Made by a program: the position numbers and the translations under genes. DNA of 64,000 bases from Bacteroides sp. Its GTDB lineage: Bacteria; Bacteroidota; Bacteroidia; Bacteroidales; Bacteroidaceae. Location: contig JAJQAY010000068.1 in NCBI GenBank assembly GCA_021203515.1, positions 1 to 64,000 on the forward strand. The letters run 5' to 3'. The notes below the pieces were generated by a model. The model was not told where the DNA came from. It did not search any database and saw only the letters and a program-made list of their open reading frames with translations. Position 1 is the first letter of the stretch, and every line of letters begins with the position of its first letter. This document shows, in pieces, positions 9,828-17,372 of this stretch.

Positions 9828-10979
9828 ATGAAAAAGATTCTTTTTGTTGCGCTGGCTATCGTAGGTTTGAGCGCATGTGACTCCGAACCGAAATTCAAAG
9901 TGGAAGGTGAAATATCCGGTGCCGATGGCAAGATGCTCTATCTGGAAGCTTCGGCTTTGGAAGGTGTCGTTCCTTTGGATTCGGTGAAATTGAAGGGCGA
10001 CGGTTCTTTTGCATTCAAACATACGCGCCCGGAGTCTCCTGAGTTTTATCGCCTGCGGGTGGATGAGAAAGTGATTAACTTCTCCATCGATTCAACGGAA
10101 ACCGTACAGGTGAAAGCGCCTTATACGGATTTTGCAACCGCCTACACCGTAGAAGGCTCGGCAAACAGTGTGAAGATAAAGGAACTTACTCTGAAACAGA
10201 TGAAACTTCAGACCGACGTCAACGTCCTGTTGCAAAGTATGCAGGCTCATAAGGTCGGTGCCGATGCGTTCGAGGACAGTCTTGCTACTTTGTTGAAGAA
10301 TTACAAGGACGATGTGAAGATAAACTATATCTTCGCTGCTCCCAATATGGCTGCCGCTTATTTCGCCTTGTTCCAGAAGTTGAATAATTATCTGATTTTC
10401 GACCCGCTGAACGGCAAGGACGACATTAAGTGTTTTGCTGCCGTGGCAACCAGCCTGAACAATTACCATCCACATGCCGACCGTTCCAAAAACCTTTATA
10501 ATATAGTAATAAAGGGAATGAAGAATACCCGTACCCCGCAACAGAAAGTGGTGGAAATCCCACAGGAGACGGTATCCGAAACCGGTATCATTGATGTTAA
10601 CCTGCGCGACATGAAGGGCAATGCACATAAATTGACCGACTTGAAGGGCAAAGCTGTCATTCTGGACTTTACCATTTACCAAAGTGCCGTTTCTGCCGCA
10701 CATAATTATATGTTGCGCGACTTGTATGACAAGTATGCCGCCCAGGGATTGGAGATTTACCAGATTTCGCTGGATGCCGACGAGCACTATTGGAAGACAA
10801 TAGCCGACAACCTGCCGTGGATTTGCGTTCGCGATGCCAATGGAGTTTACTCTACTGTAGCTACTACTTATAATGTACAGTCGGTTCCGGCGCTCTTCCT
10901 TATTAATAAGAAGAATGAGTTGAGCACTCGTGGTGAGACGATTAAGGATTTGGAGGCAGCCGTGAAGGCTCTACTGTAA
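9828..10979 (+). CDS. DUF4369/thioredoxin-fold lipoprotein lacking the CxxC motif
   Basis: Predicted periplasm-facing lipoprotein of 383 residues with lipobox LSAC near residue 17. The N-terminal half resembles the DUF4369 region found in Bacteroidetes thiol-disulfide proteins. The C-terminal part (about 255-383) is a TlpA/AhpC-type thioredoxin fold: LKGKAVILDFTIY, then the cis-Pro region YNVQSVPALFLINK. Where the redox pair WCxxC should follow the first strand the sequence reads YQSAVSAAHN, with no cysteine. Normal thiol-disulfide exchange is therefore unlikely; a structural or binding role is possible. It has its own promoter. Confidence 0.85.
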   Translation: MKKILFVALAIVGLSACDSEPKFKVEGEISGADGKMLYLEASALEGVVPLDSVKLKGDGSFAFKHTRPESPEFYRLRVDEKVINFSIDSTETVQVKAPYTDFATAYTVEGSANSVKIKELTLKQMKLQTDVNVLLQSMQAHKVGADAFEDSLATLLKNYKDDVKINYIFAAPNMAAAYFALFQKLNNYLIFDPLNGKDDIKCFAAVATSLNNYHPHADRSKNLYNIVIKGMKNTRTPQQKVVEIPQETVSETGIIDVNLRDMKGNAHKLTDLKGKAVILDFTIYQSAVSAAHNYMLRDLYDKYAAQGLEIYQISLDADEHYWKTIADNLPWICVRDANGVYSTVATTYNVQSVPALFLINKKNELSTRGETIKDLEAAVKALL

Positions 10980-11029
10980 CTTGTTATAATTTGGAAGTTT
11001 TCATTTAAATATGTTACAAAGCAGCGCTT

Positions 11030-11065
11030 TTTGCTTGACACGCATTATTTAAAAGTCTATCTTTG
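11030..11065 (+). promoter_or_regulatory. greA promoter
   Basis: TATCTTTG at 11058-11065 is a consensus -7 box. TTG at 11035-11037 lies 20 bases upstream (TTTTTG also ends at 11033). The inferred start near 11072 leaves a leader of about 95 bases before greA. Confidence 0.6.
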
Positions 11066-11087
11066 CAAAGAAAAATAGGTAAGAGGG

Positions 11088-11119
11088 TTCCAGCATGCCG
11101 ACCATGTTGGAATTCTTTT
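11088..11119 (+). terminator. Terminator-like hairpin inside the greA leader
   Basis: TTCCAGCATG (11088-11097) pairs with CATGTTGGAA (11103-11112, one G-T pair) and is followed by TTCTTTTTT. It lies downstream of the inferred greA start site and about 50 bases before the greA Shine-Dalgarno, so transcripts would have to pass it. It is a candidate attenuator, or the end of a short leader RNA. Confidence 0.6.
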
Positions 11120-11167
11120 TTGTTTATAATACCATTTAGAAACTAATATAATAAGGAGGAAAAAACT

Positions 11168-11632
11168 ATGGCTTATATGTCAGAAGACGGCTACAATAAA
11201 TTGATGGCCGATTTAAAGCACATGGAAACGGTGGAACGCCCTAAGATTGTATCAGCTATTGCTGAGGCTCGTGATAAGGGAGATTTGTCCGAAAATGCGG
11301 AATATGATGCCGCAAAGGAAGCGCAAGGTATGCTTGAAATGAAAATCAACCAATTGAAGAAGGTAATTTCAGAAGCCAAAATCATTGATGAGTCTAAATT
11401 GAAGACCGACAGTGTGCAAATCTTGAACAAGGTGGAACTGAAGAACCTGAAGAATGGTGCAAAGATGATTTATACCATTGTTTCCGAAAGCGAAGCCAAC
11501 CTGAAAGAAGGCAAGATTTCTGTAAACACCCCGATTGCTCAAGGTCTGCTTGGCAAGAAAGTGGGCGATGTTGCTGAAATCAAAGTGCCGCAGGGCATCA
11601 TTAACCTTGAAGTAGTGAACATATCGTTTTAA
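11168..11632 (+). CDS. greA: Transcription elongation factor GreA
   Basis: Stimulates transcript cleavage by backtracked RNA polymerase. The 154 residues match the usual length: N-terminal coiled coil with the acidic tip GDLSENAEYDAAK (about 38-50), then the FKBP-like C-terminal domain ending in PQGIINLEVVNISF. A strong AAGGAGG Shine-Dalgarno sits just before the ATG. The HIT gene follows 57 bases later on the same strand and is probably co-transcribed. The leader has a terminator-like hairpin. Confidence 0.96.
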   Translation: MAYMSEDGYNKLMADLKHMETVERPKIVSAIAEARDKGDLSENAEYDAAKEAQGMLEMKINQLKKVISEAKIIDESKLKTDSVQILNKVELKNLKNGAKMIYTIVSESEANLKEGKISVNTPIAQGLLGKKVGDVAEIKVPQGIINLEVVNISF

Positions 11633-11689
11633 TAGAAAGGCAGGTCCGTATACGGGCTTGCCTTATTTTATACATTATATATAAAAGCT

Positions 11690-12082
11690 ATGGCAACAAT
11701 ATTCAGCAGAATTATCGCAGGTGAGATACCTTGCTACAAGGTGGCGGAAGATGATAAGTTCTTTGCGTTCCTCGACATCAATCCTTTGGTGAAAGGTCAT
11801 ACTTTGGTTATTCCGAAGCAGGAAGTGGACTATATCTTCGATTTGAACGACGAAGACTTGGCGGCAATGCATGTATTTGCGAAGAAAGTGGCACTTGCCA
11901 TTGGCAAGGCTTTTCCTTGCAAGAAAGTAGGTGAGGCGGTTTTAGGTCTTGAAGTACCTCACGCGCACATCCACTTAATCCCTATGCAGAATGAAAAGGA
12001 TATGCTTTTCTCCAATCCGAAGCTGAAACTTACGGATGAAGAATTTAAGGCTGTAGCCGAAGCTATTCGGGCAGCGCTTTAA
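11690..12082 (+). CDS. HIT family nucleotide-binding protein
   Basis: Small hydrolase of the histidine-triad superfamily (Hint/HinT-like), acting on nucleotide phosphoramidates or dinucleotides. At 130 residues it is complete. It starts with FSRIIAGEIPCYKVAED, the usual HinT opening, and has the triad HAHIHLIP near residue 90. It follows greA closely and ends in an intrinsic terminator. The precise substrate is not predictable. Confidence 0.92.
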   Translation: MATIFSRIIAGEIPCYKVAEDDKFFAFLDINPLVKGHTLVIPKQEVDYIFDLNDEDLAAMHVFAKKVALAIGKAFPCKKVGEAVLGLEVPHAHIHLIPMQNEKDMLFSNPKLKLTDEEFKAVAEAIRAAL

Positions 12083-12115
12083 TGAGTTTATTTTCCTCCC
12101 CCAGAATAAACGATA

Positions 12116-12153
12116 AGCGGGAGTTGAACGTTGGTTCAACTCCCGCTTTTTTA
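12116..12153 (+). terminator. Terminator of greA-HIT transcript
   Basis: AGCGGGAGTTGAAC (12116-12129) pairs perfectly with GTTCAACTCCCGCT (12134-12147) and is followed by TTTTTTA. The T run is on the plus strand. Confidence 0.9.
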
Positions 12154-12175
12154 TTAACTTCTTCCTCTCTAAAGA

Positions 12176-12265
12176 GTTAACTTTAACACCGTGTTAAAGT
12201 TAACTTCCCGACATCAGGAAGTTAACATGCTAATCATAATGATGTTAACTTCCTTCTTCGAGGAA
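12176..12265. repeat. Palindrome array built on GTTAAC, 22-23 base period
   Basis: GTTAAC starts at 12176, 12199, 12221 and 12244. Adjacent copies are joined as palindromes: GTTAACTTTAACAC pairs with GTGTTAAAGTTAAC, GTTAACTTCC with GGAAGTTAAC, and GTTAACAT with ATGTTAAC. The array lies between convergent genes (HIT and manC), next to the HIT terminator. It could serve as a terminator for the minus strand, though no T run follows. Confidence 0.75.
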
Positions 12266-12285
12266 ATAAGGCTGTATTCAGATTG

Positions 12286-13371
12286 TTAAATATAGCCTTC
12301 TCCCATCTTGATTTGTGTGTCATTCACATACTTGCGAATGGCATGTTCCTCATCTTTCTTGCAAATCAGCAGAACATTGTCCGACTCGGCAATGAGATAA
12401 CCTTCCAATCCGTCAATCACGGCAAGTTTGTTTTCAGGGAGAACAACGATATTATCTTTGCTATTGTAAATCAGCGACTGGCATTTTAAGGTAACATTGC
12501 TCGCTTCGTCTTTAGGAGAAAGGTCGTATAGAGACCCCCATGTGCCTAAATCGGACCAACCGAAATCACCCAGCGATACATAAACATTATCTGCTTTTTC
12601 CATTACGCCGAAGTCGATGGAGACATTGGGGCAGGCAGGGAAGATTTCATCGATGAACTTTTTCTCTTCCGGAGTGCCATATACGTCTTTTTTGGTAGTC
12701 AGCTTGGAGGCCAGCTCCGGTAACAGTGCCTCACCGGTTTTGATGATACTGTTTACGTTCCACATAAACAGGCCGGAATTCCAATAAAACTCTCCGCTTT
12801 CTACAAAGACTTTTGCCAGTTCCAGTTCCGGCTTCTCCGTGAAGGTCTTTACTTTATAAAAGTTATCACCGGCTTGTTCGGCAATCTGTATGTATCCGTA
12901 TCCGGTTTCGGGACGGTTAGGTTTGATGCCGAGGGTCAGTAATTTATCGGACTGTGCAACGAATCCCAGTCCTTTTTCAATCGCGGTAAGAAACTCTCCT
13001 TCCTTCAGAATGAGGTGGTCGGAGGGTACAACTACTATATTGGCGTTTGGATTTAGTGCGCGGATATGGTAAGAAGCCCATGCGATGCAGGGGGCTGTGT
13101 TTCTGCGCGTCGGTTCCAGTAATATCTGCTCCGGTTTCAGTTCGGGTATTTGTTCTTTTACGAGGTCTGCATACAAGTCATTGGTTACTACCAGTATATT
13201 CTCCGTAGGTATTACCTTGTTGAAACGGTCGAATGTTTGTTGTAATAAAGAGCGGCCCGTACCGAAGAAATCGAGGAACTGTTTCGGAAGAGTTTTGCGG
13301 CTGAACGGCCAAAAGCGGCTTCCTATCCCTCCGCCCATAATCACGCAGAAGTTATCCTTATTGGTTATCAT
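12286..13371 (-). CDS. manC: Mannose-1-phosphate guanylyltransferase
   Basis: Makes GDP-mannose from mannose-1-phosphate and GTP for glycan and capsule synthesis. The nucleotidyltransferase signature is GGGIGSRFWPFSRKTLPKQF near the N-terminus; further family motifs include VVPSDHLI and TFTEKPELELA. I place the start at ATG 13371 (MITNKDNFCVIMGGG), giving 361 residues. An upstream in-frame ATG at 13434 would add 21 residues unlike the family. No isomerase domain is fused. The gene stands alone and is convergent with the greA-HIT unit. Confidence 0.92.
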   Translation of the reverse strand: MITNKDNFCVIMGGGIGSRFWPFSRKTLPKQFLDFFGTGRSLLQQTFDRFNKVIPTENILVVTNDLYADLVKEQIPELKPEQILLEPTRRNTAPCIAWASYHIRALNPNANIVVVPSDHLILKEGEFLTAIEKGLGFVAQSDKLLTLGIKPNRPETGYGYIQIAEQAGDNFYKVKTFTEKPELELAKVFVESGEFYWNSGLFMWNVNSIIKTGEALLPELASKLTTKKDVYGTPEEKKFIDEIFPACPNVSIDFGVMEKADNVYVSLGDFGWSDLGTWGSLYDLSPKDEASNVTLKCQSLIYNSKDNIVVLPENKLAVIDGLEGYLIAESDNVLLICKKDEEHAIRKYVNDTQIKMGEGYI

Positions 13372-13473
13372 ATCTATTGTTTTAAAAGTTTCTGCTAATG
13401 TACTGCATATTTTACAAACAAGGAATGTTTGCATTATGTTTTCTTACTTTTTCGGCTTTTTTTAGGAAAAGTA

Positions 13474-13503
13474 TTGCAGGTTTAGAAAAAAACCGTATCT
13501 TTG
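13474..13503 (+). promoter_or_regulatory. tRNA-Leu promoter
   Basis: TTG at 13474-13476 and TATCTTTG at 13496-13503, 19 bases apart, lie 25 bases before the tRNA. Confidence 0.6.
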
Positions 13504-13528
13504 CACCGCAATTGAGAAATCAATACAT

Positions 13529-13612
13529 GCCCAGATGGCGGAATCGGTAGACGCACTGGTCTCAAACACCAGTGGATTCACTTCCATCCCGGTTCGACCC
13601 CGGGTCTGGGTA
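13529..13612 (+). tRNA. tRNA-Leu (anticodon CAA)
   Basis: Acceptor GCCCAGA pairs with TCTGGGT. The D-arm, the anticodon stem CTGGT/ACCAG with loop CTCAAAC (anticodon CAA), a long class II variable arm and the T-arm with loop GTTCGACC are all present. CCA is not encoded. Confidence 0.93.
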
Positions 13613-13616
13613 CTGA

Positions 13617-13656
13617 AGCGGAGAAAGTTGAAAAACTCTCTCCGCTTTTCTTTTTC
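13617..13656 (+). terminator. Terminator of tRNA-Leu
   Basis: AGCGGAGA (13617-13624) pairs with TCTCCGCT (13639-13646), followed by TTTCTTTTTC. Confidence 0.85.
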
Positions 13657-13697
13657 GGGAGAATGTAAAATATATAGTGAGAAAATAGTTGTTTTAC

Positions 13698-13728
13698 TTG
13701 GTAAAGTGTTGTTTCATAAGTATTTTTG
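13698..13728 (+). promoter_or_regulatory. Promoter of the Fic gene
   Basis: TTG at 13698-13700 and TATTTTTG at 13721-13728, 20 bases apart, lie 25 bases before the start codon. Confidence 0.5.
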
Positions 13729-13753
13729 GGGAATAACAATTTAGACGTCTATA

Positions 13754-14563
13754 ATGGAAGTAAGTATTTGGCAGGAAATAGAAAAACTGTATCAGGAGTT
13801 TCAACAGCTTGGTATCAGTCACTCGGTGGGCTATGAAAAGTACTACCTCTATTCCCTTATTACCCATTCTACAGCTATTGAAGGCTCTACTCTCACGGAA
13901 ATGGATGTCCAACTTCTCTTTGATGAGGGCGTAACGGCTAAAGGAAAGCCGTTGGTCTATCATCTGATGAATGAGGATTTAAAGAAAGCATACGAACTTG
14001 CCAAAGAAGAAAGTGAGCAAGGTGTAGTGATTACCCCTACTTTCTTGCAAAAATTGAACGCTACGTTAATGCGTACTACTGGAAGTGTGCATAATGTAAT
14101 GGGGGGAGCTTTTGATTCTTCCAAAGGTGAGTTCCGTTTGTGCGGTGTTACTGCTGGTGTTGGTGGACGTTCCTATATGAGTTATCAAAAAGTGCCTGCT
14201 AAAGTTGAAGAACTTTGTGCTATCTTACAGGAAAAACAAAAAACGATGAGAACATTTCGGGAACAATACGAGTTGAGCTTTAATGCTCACCTCAATTTAG
14301 TAACTATTCATCCGTGGGTGGACGGTAACGGAAGAACGGCTCGCTTGTTGATGAACTATATCCAGTTCTGCTATCACCTTTTCCCGATAAAAATATTTAA
14401 AGAAGATAGAGCCGACTATATTCTTTCCTTACAGCAATCGCAAGATAATGAAGTAAATCAACCTTTCTTGGATTTCATGGCAGTGCAACTAAAGAAATCA
14501 CTTGCATTAGAGATTGAGAAGTTCAATGCTTCTCATAAGAAAGGCTTTAGTTTCATGTTTTGA
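13754..14563 (+). CDS. Fic family protein with its own inhibitory motif
   Basis: Fic enzymes transfer AMP or other phosphate-containing groups to hydroxyl side chains of target proteins. The catalytic motif HPWVDGNGRTAR is complete near residue 186, with the histidine, the acidic residue and both glycines of the phosphate loop. Near the N-terminus STAIEG (39-44) fits the inhibitory helix motif (S/T)xxxE(G/N), placing this in the class where one protein carries both inhibitor and enzyme. At 269 residues it looks complete. It lies between tRNA-Leu and a convergent hydrolase, with no antitoxin-like neighbour, which agrees with self-inhibition. The target is unknown. Confidence 0.9.
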   Translation: MEVSIWQEIEKLYQEFQQLGISHSVGYEKYYLYSLITHSTAIEGSTLTEMDVQLLFDEGVTAKGKPLVYHLMNEDLKKAYELAKEESEQGVVITPTFLQKLNATLMRTTGSVHNVMGGAFDSSKGEFRLCGVTAGVGGRSYMSYQKVPAKVEELCAILQEKQKTMRTFREQYELSFNAHLNLVTIHPWVDGNGRTARLLMNYIQFCYHLFPIKIFKEDRADYILSLQQSQDNEVNQPFLDFMAVQLKKSLALEIEKFNASHKKGFSFMF

Positions 14564-14576
14564 AGAATATGAACGA

Positions 14577-15335
14577 TTACTTTTTTATAAACCTATATAA
14601 GTATTGGTTTATTGTATTGTGTTGTTCTTTTGTACCGCGTTCTCCCATGTCGCTGTGAGTAATTCCATCTAATTTCACAACTGTTATTTGATATTCTTTT
14701 TCTTCCTTTTCATTTGGTAGGACCCCAGTATCAGCTTCATAATCACAGCCACGAATGGTATATAGCTGCGGTGAAGAAGTTCTTAGCCTTGGCATACGGC
14801 GATGGTCAAGCGAAATAACTTTAGAAAATAGTTGTGGATAATCTGTTGCGCACAGCATTGTCATGTCTCCTCCATTAGAATGTCCTATCAATATTAATTT
14901 GCTCCAGTCAAGCATTGGTTTCAATGCTTTGAATGTTTCCAATGCAAACAGAATATTTGCTTCACCTCTTTTCCAATTAGGCATACGGGTTACTGCCAAA
15001 TTGCCTTCCATAGCCAGTGGTGGGTCATTGAATTGCTCGTGTTGTATACTTATCACGTAAAATCCTTTTTCAGCAAGAAAGCGTGTCAAATAGGTATATG
15101 TCTGATTGGATTTAGGGTTCTGATTACTGTCATAGCCATGGTTGAATATGACGACTTGGGTGTTCTTGTTCTCTTTTGCAGGAGAATATACTGTAATGGG
15201 AATAACTCTGGAACGTGCTGAGTCGTAGAAACACACGGAATATTCCTTTTGTGCCAATGCATTCAAAGAGAATGACAATACAAAAAGTAATAGGGTAACA
15301 ACCCTGTATAATAAAGTCATATATTCTTTGCGCAT
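14577..15335 (-). CDS. Secreted alpha/beta hydrolase
   Basis: Predicted exported serine hydrolase of 252 residues. An N-terminal hydrophobic signal (about 8-28, ending SLNALA) is followed by an alpha/beta-hydrolase fold. The nucleophile elbow is GHSNGG. An oxyanion-side motif NHGYD and a likely catalytic histidine in GITHSDMG can be seen. It resembles platelet-activating-factor acetylhydrolase or dienelactone-hydrolase-type enzymes, but the substrate cannot be named. It is convergent with the Fic gene (13-base gap). Confidence 0.8.
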   Translation of the reverse strand: MRKEYMTLLYRVVTLLLFVLSFSLNALAQKEYSVCFYDSARSRVIPITVYSPAKENKNTQVVIFNHGYDSNQNPKSNQTYTYLTRFLAEKGFYVISIQHEQFNDPPLAMEGNLAVTRMPNWKRGEANILFALETFKALKPMLDWSKLILIGHSNGGDMTMLCATDYPQLFSKVISLDHRRMPRLRTSSPQLYTIRGCDYEADTGVLPNEKEEKEYQITVVKLDGITHSDMGERGTKEQHNTINQYLYRFIKK

Positions 15336-15354
15336 AAGATTTTTTTCATTTTTA

Positions 15355-15537
15355 TTAGAGCAGACGGATTACTATTCCAATTGCACAATATTGTTTTTCT
15401 TTTATTTCATAGAAGTTTGCAAAGCCTATTATTTCATTGCCAAATAAAACAACTGTTGGCTCGAAACGGTCTTTTATTATTTCTTCTAATTGCTCTATGG
15501 TTAATGGATAATCAGCTTTTGGACACATGAAAAACAA
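15355..15537 (-). pseudogene. GNAT acetyltransferase fragment, N-terminal/central part
   Basis: Sixty codons matching the middle of a GNAT N-acetyltransferase: VVLFGNEIIGFANFYEIKEKQYCAIG is beta4-beta5. The acetyl-CoA loop (RxxGxG/A) that should follow is absent; the frame ends IVIRLL and stops just before the hydrolase gene. This is a truncated remnant rather than a working enzyme. I split the quoted region only for description; it is continuous in the sequence. Confidence 0.55.
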
Positions 15538-15540
15538 CTC

Positions 15541-15738
15541 TTAAATAAGTTTCTCTTTTTCCGTGACTATCATCTTAATTCCATCCATGTCTCTTTGACA
15601 AACTGTATGGTAGCTAACTTTACTGTATAAATACAAGGTGTTGGGTGTTTCTTCTCCTGTAAAGAGAGAGAACTTATAGCAGTTTGGGAAATATTTCTCA
15701 ATTTCATTTATAGTATTGTCTGATTTCAAATTCAGTCG
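15541..15738 (-). pseudogene. GNAT acetyltransferase fragment, C-terminal part
   Basis: About 65 codons resembling the end of a GNAT enzyme (YKFSLFTGE, then NTLYLYSKVSYHTV, where families read LYxKxGY). The segment starts directly after the restored stop codon of the broken lipoprotein upstream, so its N-terminal part is missing. It looks like a deletion scar. It differs from the neighbouring fragment and probably came from another acetyltransferase gene. Confidence 0.5.
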
Positions 15739-16239
15739 TTAAGTCAAGTCTTCTACTGCTTTGAAAGAATATCTTTATTATACGATATTTCCCTTTAGGT
15801 AGAGCATAATATTCTCCTATAGGATATCTAAAGCAATGGAGTATATGTGTTTTTCTTGTGAAAAAGCCATCGCTAAACCATGACAAGTCTTTTTTCATTT
15901 TGGGCGTTTCCCATTTTTCTCCGTTCCATGTTTCGATGAGCCAGTCTCTGCCAAATTCAAGAGGAATACGGTCGGATTATATACGAATACAGATAAATAC
16001 CCGATATCGGCCGGATAACTCTTGTTTTCGGTCTTTATGGTTACTTCTGCCCCTGAATAGTCTTTGGGTAATGCTTCTGTATAGACAAGATTGCAATCTG
16101 CCAATTCGTAATCGGTGATAGTATCAACCGGGACAGTATCATTTGCACTACCGATAGCCGCCTCTTTTGGGGGTTTGTTTGTACAGCTGATAATGAGCGT
16201 ACAAAGTGCCAATATGTGTAGCAGGATGTTTCTTCTCAT
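15739..16239 (-). pseudogene. Lipoprotein with Ig-like fold, two frameshifts
   Basis: Signal peptide with lipobox LIISC. The C-terminal part reads, once the frame is restored, IPLEFGRDWLIETWNGEKW and YALPKGKYRIIKIFFKAVED, which resembles bacterial Ig-like (Big_14-type) lipoproteins. A base appears missing near 15972-15978 and one extra near 15763-15767. With both corrected the frame ends at TAA 15739-15741. Function unknown; the family assignment is from pattern memory only. Confidence 0.55.
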
Positions 16240-16413
16240 ATATTTTTACTTTGTAGACTACTTCGGAGGAGTACTCCGGACAATCTTCAAAGTTTCGTGA
16301 ACAAATATAGCCGATTTCCGGCAGATGCAGGTAGTAAATCTGGATTCCTTTGTCAGGGAGAACAGGATGGAGGACACCTGGCTAATTATCAGCGTGTTGC
16401 ATTTACATAGTAT

Positions 16414-16611
16414 TTACCTCGTTATGTAAAAGCATTTACCTCGTAGTGTAACGACCTTTACCTCGTAGTGTAACGCCTTTTACCTCGTAGTGTAAATGGA
16501 GTTACCACGAGGGGTAAATGGAGTTGCCATTAGGGGTGAGTTGCGTTACACTACGAAGTAAAGGCCGTATCCTCGCGGGGTGAAGATTGCTCACCTGCGG
16601 AGATACGGCCG
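16414..16611. repeat. Array of nine 22-base imperfect palindromes
   Basis: Units begin at 16414, 16436, 16458, 16480, 16502, 16524, 16546, 16568 and 16590, exactly 22 bases apart. The best-conserved units read TTACCTCGTAGTGTAA, a near-palindrome (TTAC...GTAA); later units diverge but keep phase. The array occupies most of the gap between the broken lipoprotein (start 16239) and the DUF6078-type gene (stop 16655). No gene is seen in 16240-16654. Confidence 0.85.
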
Positions 16612-16654
16612 TTTGTCTGTCGAAGTATGGTTGGTTTTCTGCGTGGCAGAAGGT

Positions 16655-17098
16655 TTATTGCCAGTTGTACTGTTCTATATAAGCGTCAAAGTATTCGTCC
16701 AGTTGCACACCCAGTTTCTTGGCCAGTGCGACGACTCGTTGCTGTTCGGCAGGCGAGAGCAACGTTTCCCCTTTTCGCTTCTGATAATACTTCCTGACTC
16801 CCCAACTACCGATTAGGCTGTATCGGAACGTCCCCGCCATGCTGACCGTCAGGGCTTGGGCGGTGCGTACAAAGCCTTTGGCGTAGCGCACTTTCTCGTT
16901 GGAACAGTAATACCGGCATTTCCCGGTTGTCTCCTCAATGGTTTTCGGGTTCAGTGTCGGAGGAAAAGTAACGCTTGCCGGAACATGATTGTACGTTATT
17001 CGGCGCAGGCAGGTTTCGGCACGGGGACAATCGGCCGTGGCGCACAGGCCAAAGCTATAGGGAACTTTTGAATAATCGAATGATATCTCTTTTTCCAT
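16655..17098 (-). CDS. DUF6078-like cysteine-rich protein
   Basis: Cytosolic 147-residue protein. The opening FDYSKVPYSFGLCATADCPR followed by AETCLRR has cysteines near 19, 24 and 30, with two more in KCRYYCSNEK, a spacing that suggests a metal site. It resembles a small Bacteroides family I recall as DUF6078. The C-terminal half (about 85-147) looks helical. Function unknown. Upstream is a -7 box at 17127-17134. Confidence 0.65.
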   Translation of the reverse strand: MEKEISFDYSKVPYSFGLCATADCPRAETCLRRITYNHVPASVTFPPTLNPKTIEETTGKCRYYCSNEKVRYAKGFVRTAQALTVSMAGTFRYSLIGSWGVRKYYQKRKGETLLSPAEQQRVVALAKKLGVQLDEYFDAYIEQYNWQ

Positions 17099-17126
17099 GA
17101 TGTTCTTGTTTTGATAAATTATCTTA

Positions 17127-17134
17127 CAAAGATA
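17127..17134 (-). promoter_or_regulatory. Promoter -7 element of the DUF6078-like gene
   Basis: The minus strand reads TATCTTTG, a consensus -7 box, 29 bases before the start codon. A TTTG lies upstream at 17149-17152, though only 14 bases away. Confidence 0.5.
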
Positions 17135-17336
17135 AGGTATATATCTTGCAAATGTATGAAATGCTGTTTAAATGTTAAACTTTAAATTCATTCTCCCCAT
17201 CACAGGCCGATAAATGGGGATTTGTGGGAGCAGCACTACGTTTTGTGAAGTGATGCCTGATTGGAAAAGAATGCCTGTCAGTAATATTGGTAACAATAAC
17301 CGTGATTTATTTACTTCTAATTCATTTGAAACTCCG

Positions 17337-17344
17337 TACTTTTG
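17337..17344 (+). promoter_or_regulatory. Promoter -7 element of the aldo/keto reductase gene
   Basis: TACTTTTG matches TAnnTTTG and lies 28 bases before the start codon. It could serve the whole 17.4-23.5 kb gene run. No -33 partner at the right distance was found. Confidence 0.45.
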
Positions 17345-17372
17345 TAAAAACGAATAAGGAACTGAAATAGAT

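Noticed and set aside
13535-13744. Open frame of 69 codons on the plus strand
   Set aside because: It begins inside tRNA-Leu and runs through its terminator; the tRNA explains the sequence.
16414-16611. CRISPR array
   Set aside because: The repeat units are contiguous at 22 bases with only 4-6 base gaps, there are no unique spacers of CRISPR length, and no cas gene is present.
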